Assembly: GCF_015291705.1 (NCBI RefSeq)
Contig: NZ_CP030050.1
Coordinates: 5,270,001-5,334,000 of the forward strand
Reading direction: 5' to 3'
DNA length: 64,000 nt
Origin: Bradyrhizobium arachidis
GTDB taxonomy: Bacteria; Pseudomonadota; Alphaproteobacteria; Rhizobiales; Xanthobacteraceae
Both the position numbers and the translations under genes were made by a program. Shown here piece by piece: positions 29,117-38,320 of this stretch. Every line of letters begins with the position of its first letter. The stretch's first letter is position 1. The notes beneath the pieces are model-generated. The model worked only from the letters and a program-made list of their open reading frames with translations, did no database searches and was not told where the DNA came from.

Positions 29117-29509
29117 CTAGACCGCGGGCGGATAGTAGAGAAACTCGATCATCAGGCAGCCATCGCGGGTGAAGAACGGCCCATGCTCGACATGGGCCGG
29201 CCGCACGGCATAGGTGCCGGCCTCCAGCAGCTGCGTCTCCTCCGACACAGTGCCGATCGACAGCGTGCCCGAAACCAGAAACACCTCCTCACACCAATCG
29301 TGCGAGACCGGATGCTCCACGGACGCGCCCGCCGCCCAGCGCGACAGCCGCGTCACCGCGCCCGTCTTGTTCGGATGATCGAAGCGGCCGGACAGGATAT
29401 TCTCCTCGACACCGACATAGCCGGGGACGGCGCGCCAGCCATCCGCGGCCAGCGCGTTGAAAAACTCCCGGTGGTCCTTCATGAACCGACCGAAGCCGGG
29501 CTCCGCCAT
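29117..29509 (-). CDS. Cupin-domain protein
   Basis: 130 residues folding as one cupin: motif 1 around HPVSHDWCEEVFLVSGTL and motif 2 around YAVRPAHVEHGPFFT, with histidines and a glutamate placed to bind a metal. It resembles ChrR-type or dioxygenase-like cupins, but the substrate is unknown. It has its own upstream region and lies between metI (convergent, 24 bases) and the aldehyde dehydrogenase operon end. Confidence 0.8.
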   Translation of the reverse strand: MAEPGFGRFMKDHREFFNALAADGWRAVPGYVGVEENILSGRFDHPNKTGAVTRLSRWAAGASVEHPVSHDWCEEVFLVSGTLSIGTVSEETQLLEAGTYAVRPAHVEHGPFFTRDGCLMIEFLYYPPAV

Positions 29510-29625
29510 TCCATACCTCCCAAGCTGACTCGGGATCGAGTCTATAGCAGGGGGGCGGCGTTTCCCATCCGATCCCCCTCAGAACGCAGCGCAGTCGCAT
29601 ATGAGGTTCGCGGCAGTCTCCACAT

Positions 29626-29656
29626 CGTCATGGCCGGGCTTGTCCCGGGCATGACG
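29626..29656. repeat. Short palindromic repeat before the aldehyde dehydrogenase end
   Basis: CGTCATGGCCGGG (29626-29638) mirrors CCCGGGCATGACG (29644-29656) with one mismatch and a 5-base loop. It lies 35 bases beyond the stop of the livF-aldehyde dehydrogenase frame and may act as its terminator. This is another common repeat type of Bradyrhizobium intergenic DNA. Confidence 0.75.
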
Positions 29657-29691
29657 ACCTCTTGTGAATGATCAGATGCGATCACCCACGC

Positions 29692-31143
29692 TCAGAACGG
29701 ATAGTGCCTTGGCCCGGTCTGCACGGTGATCCAGCGCAGCTCGGTGAACTCGTCGATCGCGGCCTTGCCGCCGAAGCGGCCGTAGCCTGAGGCCTTGGTG
29801 CCGCCGAACGGCATCTGCGGCTCGTCATGCACGGTCGGCGCGTTGACGTGGCAGATGCCGGCCTCGATCCGCTTGGCAACGCCGAGGGCGCGCGCGATAT
29901 CGCGGCCGAACACGGCGGAGGAGAGTCCATATTCGGTGTCGTTGGCGACGCGCACGGCCTCGTCGACACCACTGACACGAACCACGGTTACGACCGGGCC
30001 AAAGCTCTCCTCGCCATAGATGCGCATCGCCGGCGTGACGTGGTCGACGATCGTGGCCGGCATGATGGTGCCGCTGCCGTGGCCGCCCGCCGCGAGCACG
30101 GCTCCCTTGGCGACGGCATCGTCGATCAGACCCCTGACGCGGTCGCAGGCCGCGCCGCTGACCAGCGATCCCAGCACGACATTGCCCTTGCGGGGATCAC
30201 CGAAGGGAAGGCCCTTCGCCTTGGCGGCGAATTTTTCGATGAAGGCGTCGGCAACCTTGTCATCCACCACGATCCGCTCCGTCGACATGCAGATCTGGCC
30301 CTGGTTCATGAAGGCGCCGAAGGCAGCCGCATTCACGGCGGCGTCGAGATCGGCGTCGTCGAGGATGACGAGCGGCGCCTTGCCGCCGAGCTCCAGCAGC
30401 GCGCGCTTGAGGTGTTTTGCGCAGGCCAGCGCAATGAGGCGGCCGACCCGGGTCGAGCCGGTGAAGTTGACGCGGCGAATGGCGGGATGGGCGATCAGCG
30501 CCTCGACCACGGCCTGTGCATCCTCGGGAGCATTGGTCACGACGTTGACGACGCCATCGCCGAGGCCAGCTTCCGTCAGGCAGCTTCCGATCAGTCGGTG
30601 CACGCCCGGGCTCATCTCGGAGGCTTTCAGCACCACCGTGTTGCCGCAGGCCAGCGGCATCGCAACCGAGCGCACGCCCAGGATCACCGGCGCGTTCCAC
30701 GGCGCGATGCCGAGCACGACACCGACCGGCTGGCGGAACGCCATGGCGAGATTGTCGGGCTTGTCGGTCGGAATGACCTCGCCGGAAATCTGCGTGGTCA
30801 TGGCGGCGGCTTCACGCAGCATGCCTTCGGCAAGATGCACGTTGAAGCCAGCCCAGCCGGCCGTGGCGCCGGTCTCGGCGACCATCAGCGCAGTGAACTC
30901 CGGCGCGCGGCGCGCGAGGATGTCGGCGGCGGCGCTGAGCCGCTTGCGGCGCTCGGACGGGCCGAGCTGCGACCAGGCCGGAAAGGCGGCGGCCGCTGCG
31001 TCGGCAGCGCGCATCGCATCGTCGATCGAGGCCGCGGCGACGATGGTCGCCACCTCACCGGAGATCGGGTTGTGGCGCTGGAAGGTGCGCTGGTTGCTGG
31101 CCGACTGGTCCTTGCCGCCGATGAGAAGGTCGATGGCGTTCAT
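29692..31143 (-). CDS. Aromatic-type aldehyde dehydrogenase (internal start)
   Basis: 483 residues from the ATG at 31143, preceded by AAGGAG 5 bases upstream inside the livF frame. The fold is complete: IAPWNAPV cofactor loop, the FTGSTRVG Rossmann motif, catalytic glutamate in LELGGKAP and catalytic cysteine in NQGQICMSTERIVV. The GQICMSTE form is typical of benzaldehyde, vanillin and salicylaldehyde dehydrogenases. It oxidises an aromatic aldehyde with NAD(P). Its location after liv transport genes suggests that the imported compound, or its product, is an aromatic aldehyde or acid. Confidence 0.88.
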   Translation of the reverse strand: MNAIDLLIGGKDQSASNQRTFQRHNPISGEVATIVAAASIDDAMRAADAAAAAFPAWSQLGPSERRKRLSAAADILARRAPEFTALMVAETGATAGWAGFNVHLAEGMLREAAAMTTQISGEVIPTDKPDNLAMAFRQPVGVVLGIAPWNAPVILGVRSVAMPLACGNTVVLKASEMSPGVHRLIGSCLTEAGLGDGVVNVVTNAPEDAQAVVEALIAHPAIRRVNFTGSTRVGRLIALACAKHLKRALLELGGKAPLVILDDADLDAAVNAAAFGAFMNQGQICMSTERIVVDDKVADAFIEKFAAKAKGLPFGDPRKGNVVLGSLVSGAACDRVRGLIDDAVAKGAVLAAGGHGSGTIMPATIVDHVTPAMRIYGEESFGPVVTVVRVSGVDEAVRVANDTEYGLSSAVFGRDIARALGVAKRIEAGICHVNAPTVHDEPQMPFGGTKASGYGRFGGKAAIDEFTELRWITVQTGPRHYPF

Positions 31144-31902
31144 GGGGCTCTCCTTGGAATGCGAGGGGGACGTTGGTGGAGGTGAGGCAGCGCGCGCCTT
31201 GCCGAGATAAGCGCGCTGGATCTCGGGGTCGTTCTTCATCGCATCGGCTGGTCCGCTGCCGGCATTGCGGCCGGACTCGATCAGATAGACACGGTCGGCG
31301 ATGTCGAGGCTGGCGCGCGCATTCTGCTCGACCAGCAGCACGCCGACGCCACTGCTGCGGATCTGGGTCAGCGCACGAAACACTTCGCGGCTGAGCAGGG
31401 GCGACAGGCCGAGCGATGGCTCGTCGAGCAGGAGCAGCAGCGGGTTCGACATCAGCGCGCGGCCGATCGCGACCATCTGCTGCTCGCCGCCGCTCATGGT
31501 GCGGACGGCCTGGCTCATGCGCTCAGCAAGGCGCGGGAACAGTTGCAGGATTTTTGCGAGCCGGTTCGCTTCGCCCGCGCGCGCCCGGGCGGGATAGGCG
31601 CCGAGCTGCAAATTCTCGGCAACGCTGAGATCGCCGAACACGCCCCGTCCTTCCGGCACCAGGGCGATGCCGCGTTCCACGATCAGATGGGGCGGCAGCT
31701 CGCCGATGCTTTGTCCTTCGAACGCGATGCGCGCACCCGGCGCGGGCCTGACGAGACCAGCGATGCTCTTGAGCAGGGTCGACTTGCCGGCGCCGTTGGC
31801 GCCGAGGATCGCGACGATCTCGCCCTGCTTGATGCCGAGCGCGATTTCAGCCAGCGCCTGGTGCTTGCCGTAGAAGTGGGAGAGGGCGGCGACCTCAAGC
31901 AT
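29692..31902 (-). CDS. livF: LivF-type ABC ATPase continuous in frame with aldehyde dehydrogenase
   Basis: One uninterrupted frame of 736 codons. Residues 1 to about 240 are a branched-chain amino acid-type ATPase (Walker A GANGAGKST, signature MSGGEQQMVAIGRAL, Walker B LLLLDEPSLGLSP) ending with the usual LivF tail up to AYLGKA. Then comes an 18-residue Ala/Pro/Ser linker and at residue 254 an aldehyde dehydrogenase. No stop separates them. A strong ribosome site and ATG lie at the junction, so the dehydrogenase is probably also made alone (next entry). The start ATG has GGAGG 5 bases upstream and overlaps the end of livMG by 8 bases. Confidence 0.75.
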   Translation of the reverse strand: MLEVAALSHFYGKHQALAEIALGIKQGEIVAILGANGAGKSTLLKSIAGLVRPAPGARIAFEGQSIGELPPHLIVERGIALVPEGRGVFGDLSVAENLQLGAYPARARAGEANRLAKILQLFPRLAERMSQAVRTMSGGEQQMVAIGRALMSNPLLLLLDEPSLGLSPLLSREVFRALTQIRSSGVGVLLVEQNARASLDIADRVYLIESGRNAGSGPADAMKNDPEIQRAYLGKARAASPPPTSPSHSKESPMNAIDLLIGGKDQSASNQRTFQRHNPISGEVATIVAAASIDDAMRAADAAAAAFPAWSQLGPSERRKRLSAAADILARRAPEFTALMVAETGATAGWAGFNVHLAEGMLREAAAMTTQISGEVIPTDKPDNLAMAFRQPVGVVLGIAPWNAPVILGVRSVAMPLACGNTVVLKASEMSPGVHRLIGSCLTEAGLGDGVVNVVTNAPEDAQAVVEALIAHPAIRRVNFTGSTRVGRLIALACAKHLKRALLELGGKAPLVILDDADLDAAVNAAAFGAFMNQGQICMSTERIVVDDKVADAFIEKFAAKAKGLPFGDPRKGNVVLGSLVSGAACDRVRGLIDDAVAKGAVLAAGGHGSGTIMPATIVDHVTPAMRIYGEESFGPVVTVVRVSGVDEAVRVANDTEYGLSSAVFGRDIARALGVAKRIEAGICHVNAPTVHDEPQMPFGGTKASGYGRFGGKAAIDEFTELRWITVQTGPRHYPF

Positions 31903-33571
31903 CGTCGCCTCCGAGATAGGCGGCGATGACCTTCGGATCGGCCAATACCTCGTCCGGCGCACCGCGGGCGATCACGCTGCCGGCGTTCATCACGATGCAA
32001 TGGCCGCACAGTGCGCGGATTGCGTCCATGACATGCTCGACCATGATGATGGTGAGGCCGCGGTCGCGCAGGGTCGCGATCAACGCAATGCCGGTCTCTA
32101 GCTCGCTCGGATTGAGCCCCGCCAGCCATTCGTCGAGCAGCACGAGGCGCGGCTCAAGCGCCAGCGCGCGCGCCAGCTCGAGCCGCTTCTGGTCGATATA
32201 GGTCAGATCGCCCGCCGGCGCCTCGTGCATGGCGCCGAGGCCAACGAGATCGAGTAAATCGCCGGCAGACTCGGCAGAACCACGCATCGAGGCAGGCGCA
32301 CCCCGGAACAGCCGCGCCGCCGCGACATTCTCGGCGACTGTCAAATCCGGCATCACTCGCACCAGCTGGAAGGTCCGCGCCAGGCCAAGGCGCGCGATCT
32401 GGTAGGGACGGAGGCCGTTGAGGACGGTATCGCCGAGCCGGATCGTGCCCGACGACGGCGCCAGGGCGCCGGACAGCGTGTTCAGCAATGTTGTCTTGCC
32501 GGAGCCGTTGGGGCCGATGATGCCGAGGATCTCGCCCGGCGTGACCGCAAAACTCACGCCATTGACCGCGCGGAGCCCGCTGAACGACTTGCTGACGCCT
32601 TCGGCGGCGAGGAGCGGCGTGTCCACCTTGCGGATCGTGGCGGCGCTCCCTGCGGGAATGTGACGTCGCGCCGTCCCGATCAGCCCGATCACGCCATTCG
32701 GCAGCACCATGACGATGAGGATGAAGATGATGCCGAGCACGATGCTGAAATGGTTGGGCAGCGTCGCAGTCAGGACCTCGAACAGCAGCACAAGTGGAAT
32801 GACCCCCAGCACGGGACCGAACAAGGAGCCGGCGCCGCCCAGCAAGGCCATGATCACGACCTGGAACGAGATCGTCGGATTGAAGGCGATCGCCGGATCG
32901 ATATAGGTCCAGCGCGGCGCCATCACCGCGCCCGTCACCGCCATGAAGGTCGCGCTCAGAATGAACACGCCGAGCTTGACCCGCGTCGCATCGATGCCGG
33001 AATGGCTGGCCGCGGTCTCATCGGCGCCGATGGCACGCAGCGCGAGCCCGTAGCGCGAGCGCCCGAGCAGCGAGCCAGTCAGGAAGACCAGCGCGGCAAG
33101 GGCAAGGAGCTGCCAGTAGAGAATGTCCTGCGTCACCGCGCTGAAGAGATAGCGGCCGACCGATCTGTGGATGTTGACTTCGTACCAGATCACGAGCTGC
33201 CGGATCAGCTCGGCGAGCCCGAACGAGAAGATCACGAAATAGATGCCGGACAGCCGCAGCGTCGAAAGCCCGGTGATAGCGGCGGTGAGTGCGCCGACGC
33301 CGGCCGCGGCCAGCAGCACGACCGGCCAGGGCATGGTCTCGCCAAGAGCCGCGGCGGTGTAGGCGCCGAGGCCGAAGAAGGCGACCGTTGCCAGCGAAAT
33401 GTAGCGCGTCGGCCCCGAGAACATCGCCCAGGCGGTCGCCAGGATCGTGAAATAGAGAACGCTGATGCCGAGCGCGAGATGGTAGCCGTTGGCATACAGC
33501 GGATAGGCGACGATCGCCGCAGCCAGCGCAGCGCCGGCACACCACAATAATGCGCGCATGGCCGCGGTCAT
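31895..33571 (-). CDS. LivM-LivG permease-ATPase fusion
   Basis: 558 residues. Residues 1 to about 310 form a LivM-type permease with about nine membrane helices and the LSGIYFVIFSFGLAELIR segment. Residues 325-558 are a LivG-type ATPase: Walker A GPNGSGKTT, LARTFQLVRVM, a signature replaced by LTYIDQKRLELARALAL and Walker B LVLLDEWLAGLNP. Such fusions are frequent in Bradyrhizobium. The signature lacks the usual LSGG, as in many LivG proteins. The ATG overlaps the livH stop by 4 bases. Confidence 0.92.
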   Translation of the reverse strand: MTAAMRALLWCAGAALAAAIVAYPLYANGYHLALGISVLYFTILATAWAMFSGPTRYISLATVAFFGLGAYTAAALGETMPWPVVLLAAAGVGALTAAITGLSTLRLSGIYFVIFSFGLAELIRQLVIWYEVNIHRSVGRYLFSAVTQDILYWQLLALAALVFLTGSLLGRSRYGLALRAIGADETAASHSGIDATRVKLGVFILSATFMAVTGAVMAPRWTYIDPAIAFNPTISFQVVIMALLGGAGSLFGPVLGVIPLVLLFEVLTATLPNHFSIVLGIIFILIVMVLPNGVIGLIGTARRHIPAGSAATIRKVDTPLLAAEGVSKSFSGLRAVNGVSFAVTPGEILGIIGPNGSGKTTLLNTLSGALAPSSGTIRLGDTVLNGLRPYQIARLGLARTFQLVRVMPDLTVAENVAAARLFRGAPASMRGSAESAGDLLDLVGLGAMHEAPAGDLTYIDQKRLELARALALEPRLVLLDEWLAGLNPSELETGIALIATLRDRGLTIIMVEHVMDAIRALCGHCIVMNAGSVIARGAPDEVLADPKVIAAYLGGDDA

Positions 33572-34443
33572 GGCGCGGCTCTCCCGAACAGGCCGGTGGG
33601 CTTGATCAGGAGCACGCCGAGAAATAGCGCGTAGGTCGCAGCCAGCGTCAGGCCGGGATCGACCAGCCGCGCTACGGCGGTCTCGACGACGCCGAGCAGC
33701 AGGCCCGCAACCAGCGCGCCCATCACATTGCCGACGCCGCCCATGATGACGACGACCAGCGCCTTCATGGTGAAGACCACGCCCATCGCGGCATTGAAGG
33801 TCAGGAACATGCTGACAAGCACGCCGCCGACGGCGACGAGGCCACCACCGAAGGCAAACGCCAGGCCCGATAGCGCGGCCACATCGATCCCGACAAGGCG
33901 CGCGGCATTGGCATCCACCGCGATGGCGCGGACGGCGGTGCCGATCCGCGTCCGCGTCAGGGCCAGATAAACTGCGCCCCCCACCAGGGCTGCGAACAGC
34001 AGCGCGACAAGCCGATTGACGGCGAGCGTCGATCCCAGCACGACGACGGGAATGGAAAGATAGCTGTAGCTGTAATACTGGCCGCCGAAAGCGACCAGCA
34101 TGGCGCCCTGGATCACGAACAGGATGCCGAAGGTGACGAGGATGCTGTCGATCTCCTGCGCGCCGCGGTCCTTGCCCCGCCGCATCAGCCGTTCGAGCAG
34201 GAAGCGATAGAGCAGCCAGTTCAGCAGCATTGCCACCGGGACCGCCAGCAACAGCGCGGCGAGCGGGCTGAGGCCGAGACCGCTGTAAAGCGAGAACGCG
34301 CCGAACGCGGCCGCAACCAGCGACTCGCCATAGGACAGGTTCATGATCCGCGCCACGCCATATTGCAGCGTCAGCCCAAGCGCGATCAGCGCGTACATGC
34401 CGCCGAGCACGAGGCCCGGCAGGATGATGTCGACAAGCAGCAT
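33568..34443 (-). CDS. livH: Branched-chain amino acid-type ABC permease LivH
   Basis: 291 residues with about eight membrane helices. Landmarks of LivH are the N-terminal LPGLVLGGMYALIALGLTLQYGVARIMNLSYG, the middle VRAIAVDANAARLVGIDV and the C-terminal VIMGGVGNVMGALVAGLLLGVVE. It forms the channel with LivM. The start is the ATG at 34443; a TTG one codon earlier is also in frame. It lies 63 bases downstream of livK, in a row with livMG and livF. Confidence 0.93.
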   Translation of the reverse strand: MLLVDIILPGLVLGGMYALIALGLTLQYGVARIMNLSYGESLVAAAFGAFSLYSGLGLSPLAALLLAVPVAMLLNWLLYRFLLERLMRRGKDRGAQEIDSILVTFGILFVIQGAMLVAFGGQYYSYSYLSIPVVVLGSTLAVNRLVALLFAALVGGAVYLALTRTRIGTAVRAIAVDANAARLVGIDVAALSGLAFAFGGGLVAVGGVLVSMFLTFNAAMGVVFTMKALVVVIMGGVGNVMGALVAGLLLGVVETAVARLVDPGLTLAATYALFLGVLLIKPTGLFGRAAP

Positions 34444-34506
34444 CAAACGGAGTCCCTTAGAGCGGACGGATGGCAGGCCTCACCAGGCGAGACCTGCCAG
34501 CCAGCG

Positions 34507-35727
34507 TTATTGCCACTGCGCCTTAGGCACGACCGGCGCACGGGCGCCTGGAAGCGAGGCGGGGGCGAGGGCGTAGAACTCGCCGTTCTGCCACTGGCCG
34601 ACGCTCCAGACCTCCTGGAGCAGCCCGTCCTTCAGCTTGATCTTGCCGATGATGGTGTCGAACGTGCCGGAACGGATTTCGGCGGCGACCGCGGCGCGAT
34701 CGAGCTTGCCGACCTTCTCGATGGCCTGCTGGAGCACCTGGAGGCTTGCATAGGTGATCGAGCTCGCCCAGCGATCCGGCTCCTTGCCGGTCGCCGCCTT
34801 GTGGCGCGCGAGATAGTCCTTCAGCTGCGGCGAGTCCGCGTTCCAGCCGCCGATCCCCATCACGCCGTCGCTGCCCGCGCCGAACTTGCCCTTGTAGAGC
34901 GGGAAGGCGGTGCCGACGCCGACATAGAAGATCTTTGGGTTGAACTTGAGCAGCTGCGCCTGCTCGGTCAGCGCGATCGTATCCGGCGGATAGCTGAAGG
35001 CGATGAACGCATCCGGGTTGGAGGCGATCGCATCCTTCAGCAGCGGCTGAAGATCCTGCGCGCCCATCGGATAGGTCTTGTCATAGGTCAGTGTAAAGCC
35101 GTGCTTCTTGAAGGCTTCGCGCCCCGCGGCGGAGAGCTCGATGCCGAACTGATCGGCGATGCTGACCATCGCGATGTTCGGACCGATCTTGCCCTCGCTC
35201 TTCAGCTTGCCCATCAGATCGGCCAGCGCTTCGGAGATCTGCGCGGAGGTGCCGAGCCAGAACGTCGCGTTCGACCAGCGCTTTGCAAGGTCCGGCGCCT
35301 TGTCGGTTACCGAGGTCACCGCGAGGTGGGGATAGCCGAGACGGTTCAGCGTAGGCCCGACCGCAAGGTTGAGGCCCGTGCTCCAGGGCGGCAGGATGAA
35401 ATCGACCTTGTCCTGGTTGGCGAGGCGCTCGATCGCCTTGACGGCTTCCTCCGAGCTGCTGCGGTCGTCGTATTCGACGATCTCGATCGGCAGTTTCTTG
35501 TCGCCGAGCTTGATGCCGCCGGCGGCGTTCACGTCCTTCACCCACAGCTCGTAATTGGGCAGGGTGGTGATGCCGGCGCCGCCGGCATAGGGACCGGTCT
35601 TGGAGATGGCATAGCCGATCCGGATCTTCTCCTGCGCATCGGCTGGCGACGCAAAGGTCCCCAGCGCTGTAGCCAAAGCGGCAAAGCCAGTGACGCGCAG
35701 CAACGTTCGACGGTTCGCCGAAATCAT
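34507..35727 (-). CDS. LivK-like substrate-binding protein with Tat-type signal
   Basis: 406 residues. The N-terminus has a twin-arginine motif (NRRTLLR at about 5-11), a hydrophobic core and a cleavage site after ASPADA. The mature part is a type I periplasmic binding fold (Peripla_BP_6) starting KIRIGYAISKTGPYAGGAG. The ligand is not known; the neighbouring aldehyde dehydrogenase points to an aromatic or related acid rather than an amino acid. The start ATG has GGAGG 6 bases upstream. It is divergent from the AraC regulator. Confidence 0.9.
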   Translation of the reverse strand: MISANRRTLLRVTGFAALATALGTFASPADAQEKIRIGYAISKTGPYAGGAGITTLPNYELWVKDVNAAGGIKLGDKKLPIEIVEYDDRSSSEEAVKAIERLANQDKVDFILPPWSTGLNLAVGPTLNRLGYPHLAVTSVTDKAPDLAKRWSNATFWLGTSAQISEALADLMGKLKSEGKIGPNIAMVSIADQFGIELSAAGREAFKKHGFTLTYDKTYPMGAQDLQPLLKDAIASNPDAFIAFSYPPDTIALTEQAQLLKFNPKIFYVGVGTAFPLYKGKFGAGSDGVMGIGGWNADSPQLKDYLARHKAATGKEPDRWASSITYASLQVLQQAIEKVGKLDRAAVAAEIRSGTFDTIIGKIKLKDGLLQEVWSVGQWQNGEFYALAPASLPGARAPVVPKAQWQ

Positions 35728-35876
35728 GTCGAGCCTCCCTCGTGTTTCACTCAAGCGATCGTTCGCAAGTGATGTGACTGGATCGTTTCCTGTGCGTCCC
35801 GGCTCTTTTCAGGTGGCGTCGTGCGCCGCCGCGGCTGGGACTTGACCTAGCAAGCACCTTCGGCTTTTTTCCCTCA

Positions 35877-36860
35877 ATGGACAAATCCGGCGAAAGATTG
35901 CACGTTTCTGGTCGCCCCCATGACCTGCGTCGAGGGGTCGCGGACCCGGCCGCAGCCCCCGCCATCATGGCCGCGGCGGGGACGGCGACGATCAGCGCCG
36001 AGCTGATCGGCTCGCATTACGTTGCACGCCGCTGGATGCTGGGCTCCATGGCCGCCCGGCCCTTCATCCATCTGCTCAGCCTCCAGGGCGGCGGCCGCGC
36101 TGCCGTGCTGAGCGAAGGGGAGACGCTCGAACTGCACGGTCCGGGCCTCATCTGGCTGCCCGCGGGATGTGCCGAGCATCTGGAGATATCGGCCGGCACG
36201 GCCGCCGGCCTGCTGCGGCTGCGGTCGGGCATGTGGCATCGCTACCTGCCGCCATCGGCGGAGGCGGCCTATCTCGCGCTCGACGGCGCCGGCGGCATCA
36301 TGGCGTTGCCGGTCGAGCCAGGTCTCGTCACGACGGTCTCACGCTCGATCGAGGCGATCGCGGCCGAGATCGCCGCACCCGCGCGCAGCGGCGCGGCCTC
36401 GATCATGTCGGCGGAGCTAACGCTGTGCGTGCTGCGATTCTGGCGCCTCTTTGCGGCCGACCGCGGCCCGGACGAGGAGGGCAGCAGCGCCGACATCCTC
36501 GGCCGTTTTCGCAGGCTGCTCGAGGAGCGCTATCATCAGCAATTGCGCGTGGCCGATTATGCCAAACTGCTCGGCATGACCCCGGATCGCCTGCACGCGC
36601 TGTGCAGCCGCGAACTGCAGCGATCGCCGAGCGCGCTGATCCAGCAGCGCGTGGTCAGGGAGGCCGCGACCCGGCTCGAGGCGGGCACGGGCACGGTGAA
36701 GCAGATCGCCTTCGCGCTGGGCTTCAAGGATACCGCCTATTTCAGCCGCTTCTTCCGCAAGCACGCCGGCGAGGCGCCCGGCGCCTGGCGGCGACGCCTC
36801 GCCGCGCGCGCAAGATCCGGCCGCGCAAGGCCGGCACTGAACTTTGCCGACTGGCCGTGA
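35877..36860 (+). CDS. AraC-family transcriptional regulator
   Basis: 327 residues. The first 200 form an AraC-type cupin ligand-binding part (LHGPGLIWLPAGCAEHLEIS), and the last 100 hold two helix-turn-helix motifs: RVADYAKLLGMTPDRLHALCSREL and VKQIAFALGFKDTAYFSRFFRKHAGEAPGAWRR. It is read divergently from livK across 149 bases, so it most likely controls the liv and aldehyde dehydrogenase operon in response to the imported compound. The ATG at 35877 has a weak ribosome site, so the start is less certain. Confidence 0.88.
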   Translation: MDKSGERLHVSGRPHDLRRGVADPAAAPAIMAAAGTATISAELIGSHYVARRWMLGSMAARPFIHLLSLQGGGRAAVLSEGETLELHGPGLIWLPAGCAEHLEISAGTAAGLLRLRSGMWHRYLPPSAEAAYLALDGAGGIMALPVEPGLVTTVSRSIEAIAAEIAAPARSGAASIMSAELTLCVLRFWRLFAADRGPDEEGSSADILGRFRRLLEERYHQQLRVADYAKLLGMTPDRLHALCSRELQRSPSALIQQRVVREAATRLEAGTGTVKQIAFALGFKDTAYFSRFFRKHAGEAPGAWRRRLAARARSGRARPALNFADWP

Positions 36861-37019
36861 GCGAAACCCTCCATCTCTGACGGATGGGCGCTTTCGCCGC
36901 ACACGCCGTGCACGCGTCTGGAGGGATTCTACGATCGTTCCTATCGCGCTCCGAAAACGCTTGGGTTAGGGCGAGGCATCAAAAATCGTACCGGTGAAGC
37001 CGGCAACTGTGAAACCTCG

Positions 37020-38312
37020 ATGAGAGCGATATTCGGCCGATTGCATCGGTGGGCGGGACTGCTCACAGCCGGCTTCCTGTTCTTCTCCGGCATCACCGGC
37101 GCGATCATCTCCTGGGACCACGAGATCGACGACGTCCTCAACAGCCATCTGTTCGACGTCACCAGCAAGGGTCCGGCGATTCCCTCGATCGAGCTCGCCA
37201 GGATGATCGAGCAGCGCGATCCCCGGGCGCGCGTGGTCTATCTCTTCATGACGCCGGAGGAGGGGCACTCACTCTGGTTCTTCATCATGCCGCGGATCGA
37301 TCCATCGACCGGCAAGCGCTACGTGCTCGATTACAACCAGGTTTTCCTCGACCCCAACACGGGGGTCGAGCTCGGCCGCCGCTATTGGGGCGCGGTGTGG
37401 CCGGTGACGCGGGAGAACTTCGTCTCGTTCCTCTACAAGCTGCACTACACCATGCACATCCCGGAGTTCTGGGGCAGCGATCGCTGGGGCATGCGCGTGC
37501 TCGGCGTGATCGCCATCATCTGGACCATCGACTGTTTCGTCGGCTTCTATCTGACGCTGCCCTCGCGGCGACGCGCCAAGGCCGCGCGGGCGCCGCAGGT
37601 AGCGCGTCAGCTCGAACGCGGCTTCTGGGCGCGCTGGGCGCCGGCCTGGATGATCAAGACATCAGGCAGCGCCTACCGGATCAATTTCGACATCCACCGC
37701 GCCTTCAGCCTGTGGACCTGGGGCGTGCTGTTCATCATCGCCTTCACGGCGTTCTCGCTGAACCTTTATTTCGAGGTGTTCTCGCCGCTGATGAAGATGG
37801 TGTCGAACTATACGCCGACGCCCTATGAGCAGCGGCCGTACCGCGGTCTCGACGATCCCATCGAGCCCAAGATGACGTTCGCCCAGATCGCCGCGCGCGC
37901 GGCCGCCGACGGCAAGGCGCGCGGCTGGACCGTCCCGGTCGGCTCGCTAAGCTACGGCCCCGCCCACGGCGTCTATGCCGCCGCATTCTTCCATCCCGGC
38001 GACGATCACGGCGCCGGCGGCGTCGGCCCGGCGCAGCTCTATTACGACAGCGAGGACGGCCGTCCGATCGGCGAGCGGCTGCCCTGGATCGGCACCGCCG
38101 CCGACGTCTTCGTGCAGGCGCAGTTTCCGCTGCATTCGGGCCGCATCGTCGGACTGTTCGGCCGCATCCTGATCTCGATCATGGGCCTCGTGGTCGCCGT
38201 GCTCTCGGTCACCGGCGTCGTGGTCTGGTGGCGCAAGCGCCGCGCCCGCATTCGCGTGCGGGAGACGGCAGCGATGCGCCAGAGCCGGGAGCAGCTCGCG
38301 CCGGCGGAGTAG
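37020..38312 (+). CDS. PepSY-associated transmembrane protein
   Basis: 430 residues with four membrane helices (about 10-32, 150-172, 225-250 and 375-398) and two periplasmic PepSY-like parts, ending in an arginine-rich cytoplasmic tail. Histidines in the helices (WDHEID, KLHYTMHIPE, DIHRAFSLWTW) fit the PiuB/PepSY family, often linked to siderophore reduction or iron uptake. No TonB receptor is adjacent and I see no clear Fur box upstream, so the iron role is inference from the family. The stop is 8 bases from the convergent lactonase gene. Confidence 0.82.
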   Translation: MRAIFGRLHRWAGLLTAGFLFFSGITGAIISWDHEIDDVLNSHLFDVTSKGPAIPSIELARMIEQRDPRARVVYLFMTPEEGHSLWFFIMPRIDPSTGKRYVLDYNQVFLDPNTGVELGRRYWGAVWPVTRENFVSFLYKLHYTMHIPEFWGSDRWGMRVLGVIAIIWTIDCFVGFYLTLPSRRRAKAARAPQVARQLERGFWARWAPAWMIKTSGSAYRINFDIHRAFSLWTWGVLFIIAFTAFSLNLYFEVFSPLMKMVSNYTPTPYEQRPYRGLDDPIEPKMTFAQIAARAAADGKARGWTVPVGSLSYGPAHGVYAAAFFHPGDDHGAGGVGPAQLYYDSEDGRPIGERLPWIGTAADVFVQAQFPLHSGRIVGLFGRILISIMGLVVAVLSVTGVVVWWRKRRARIRVRETAAMRQSREQLAPAE

Positions 38313-38320
38313 GGAGAAGA

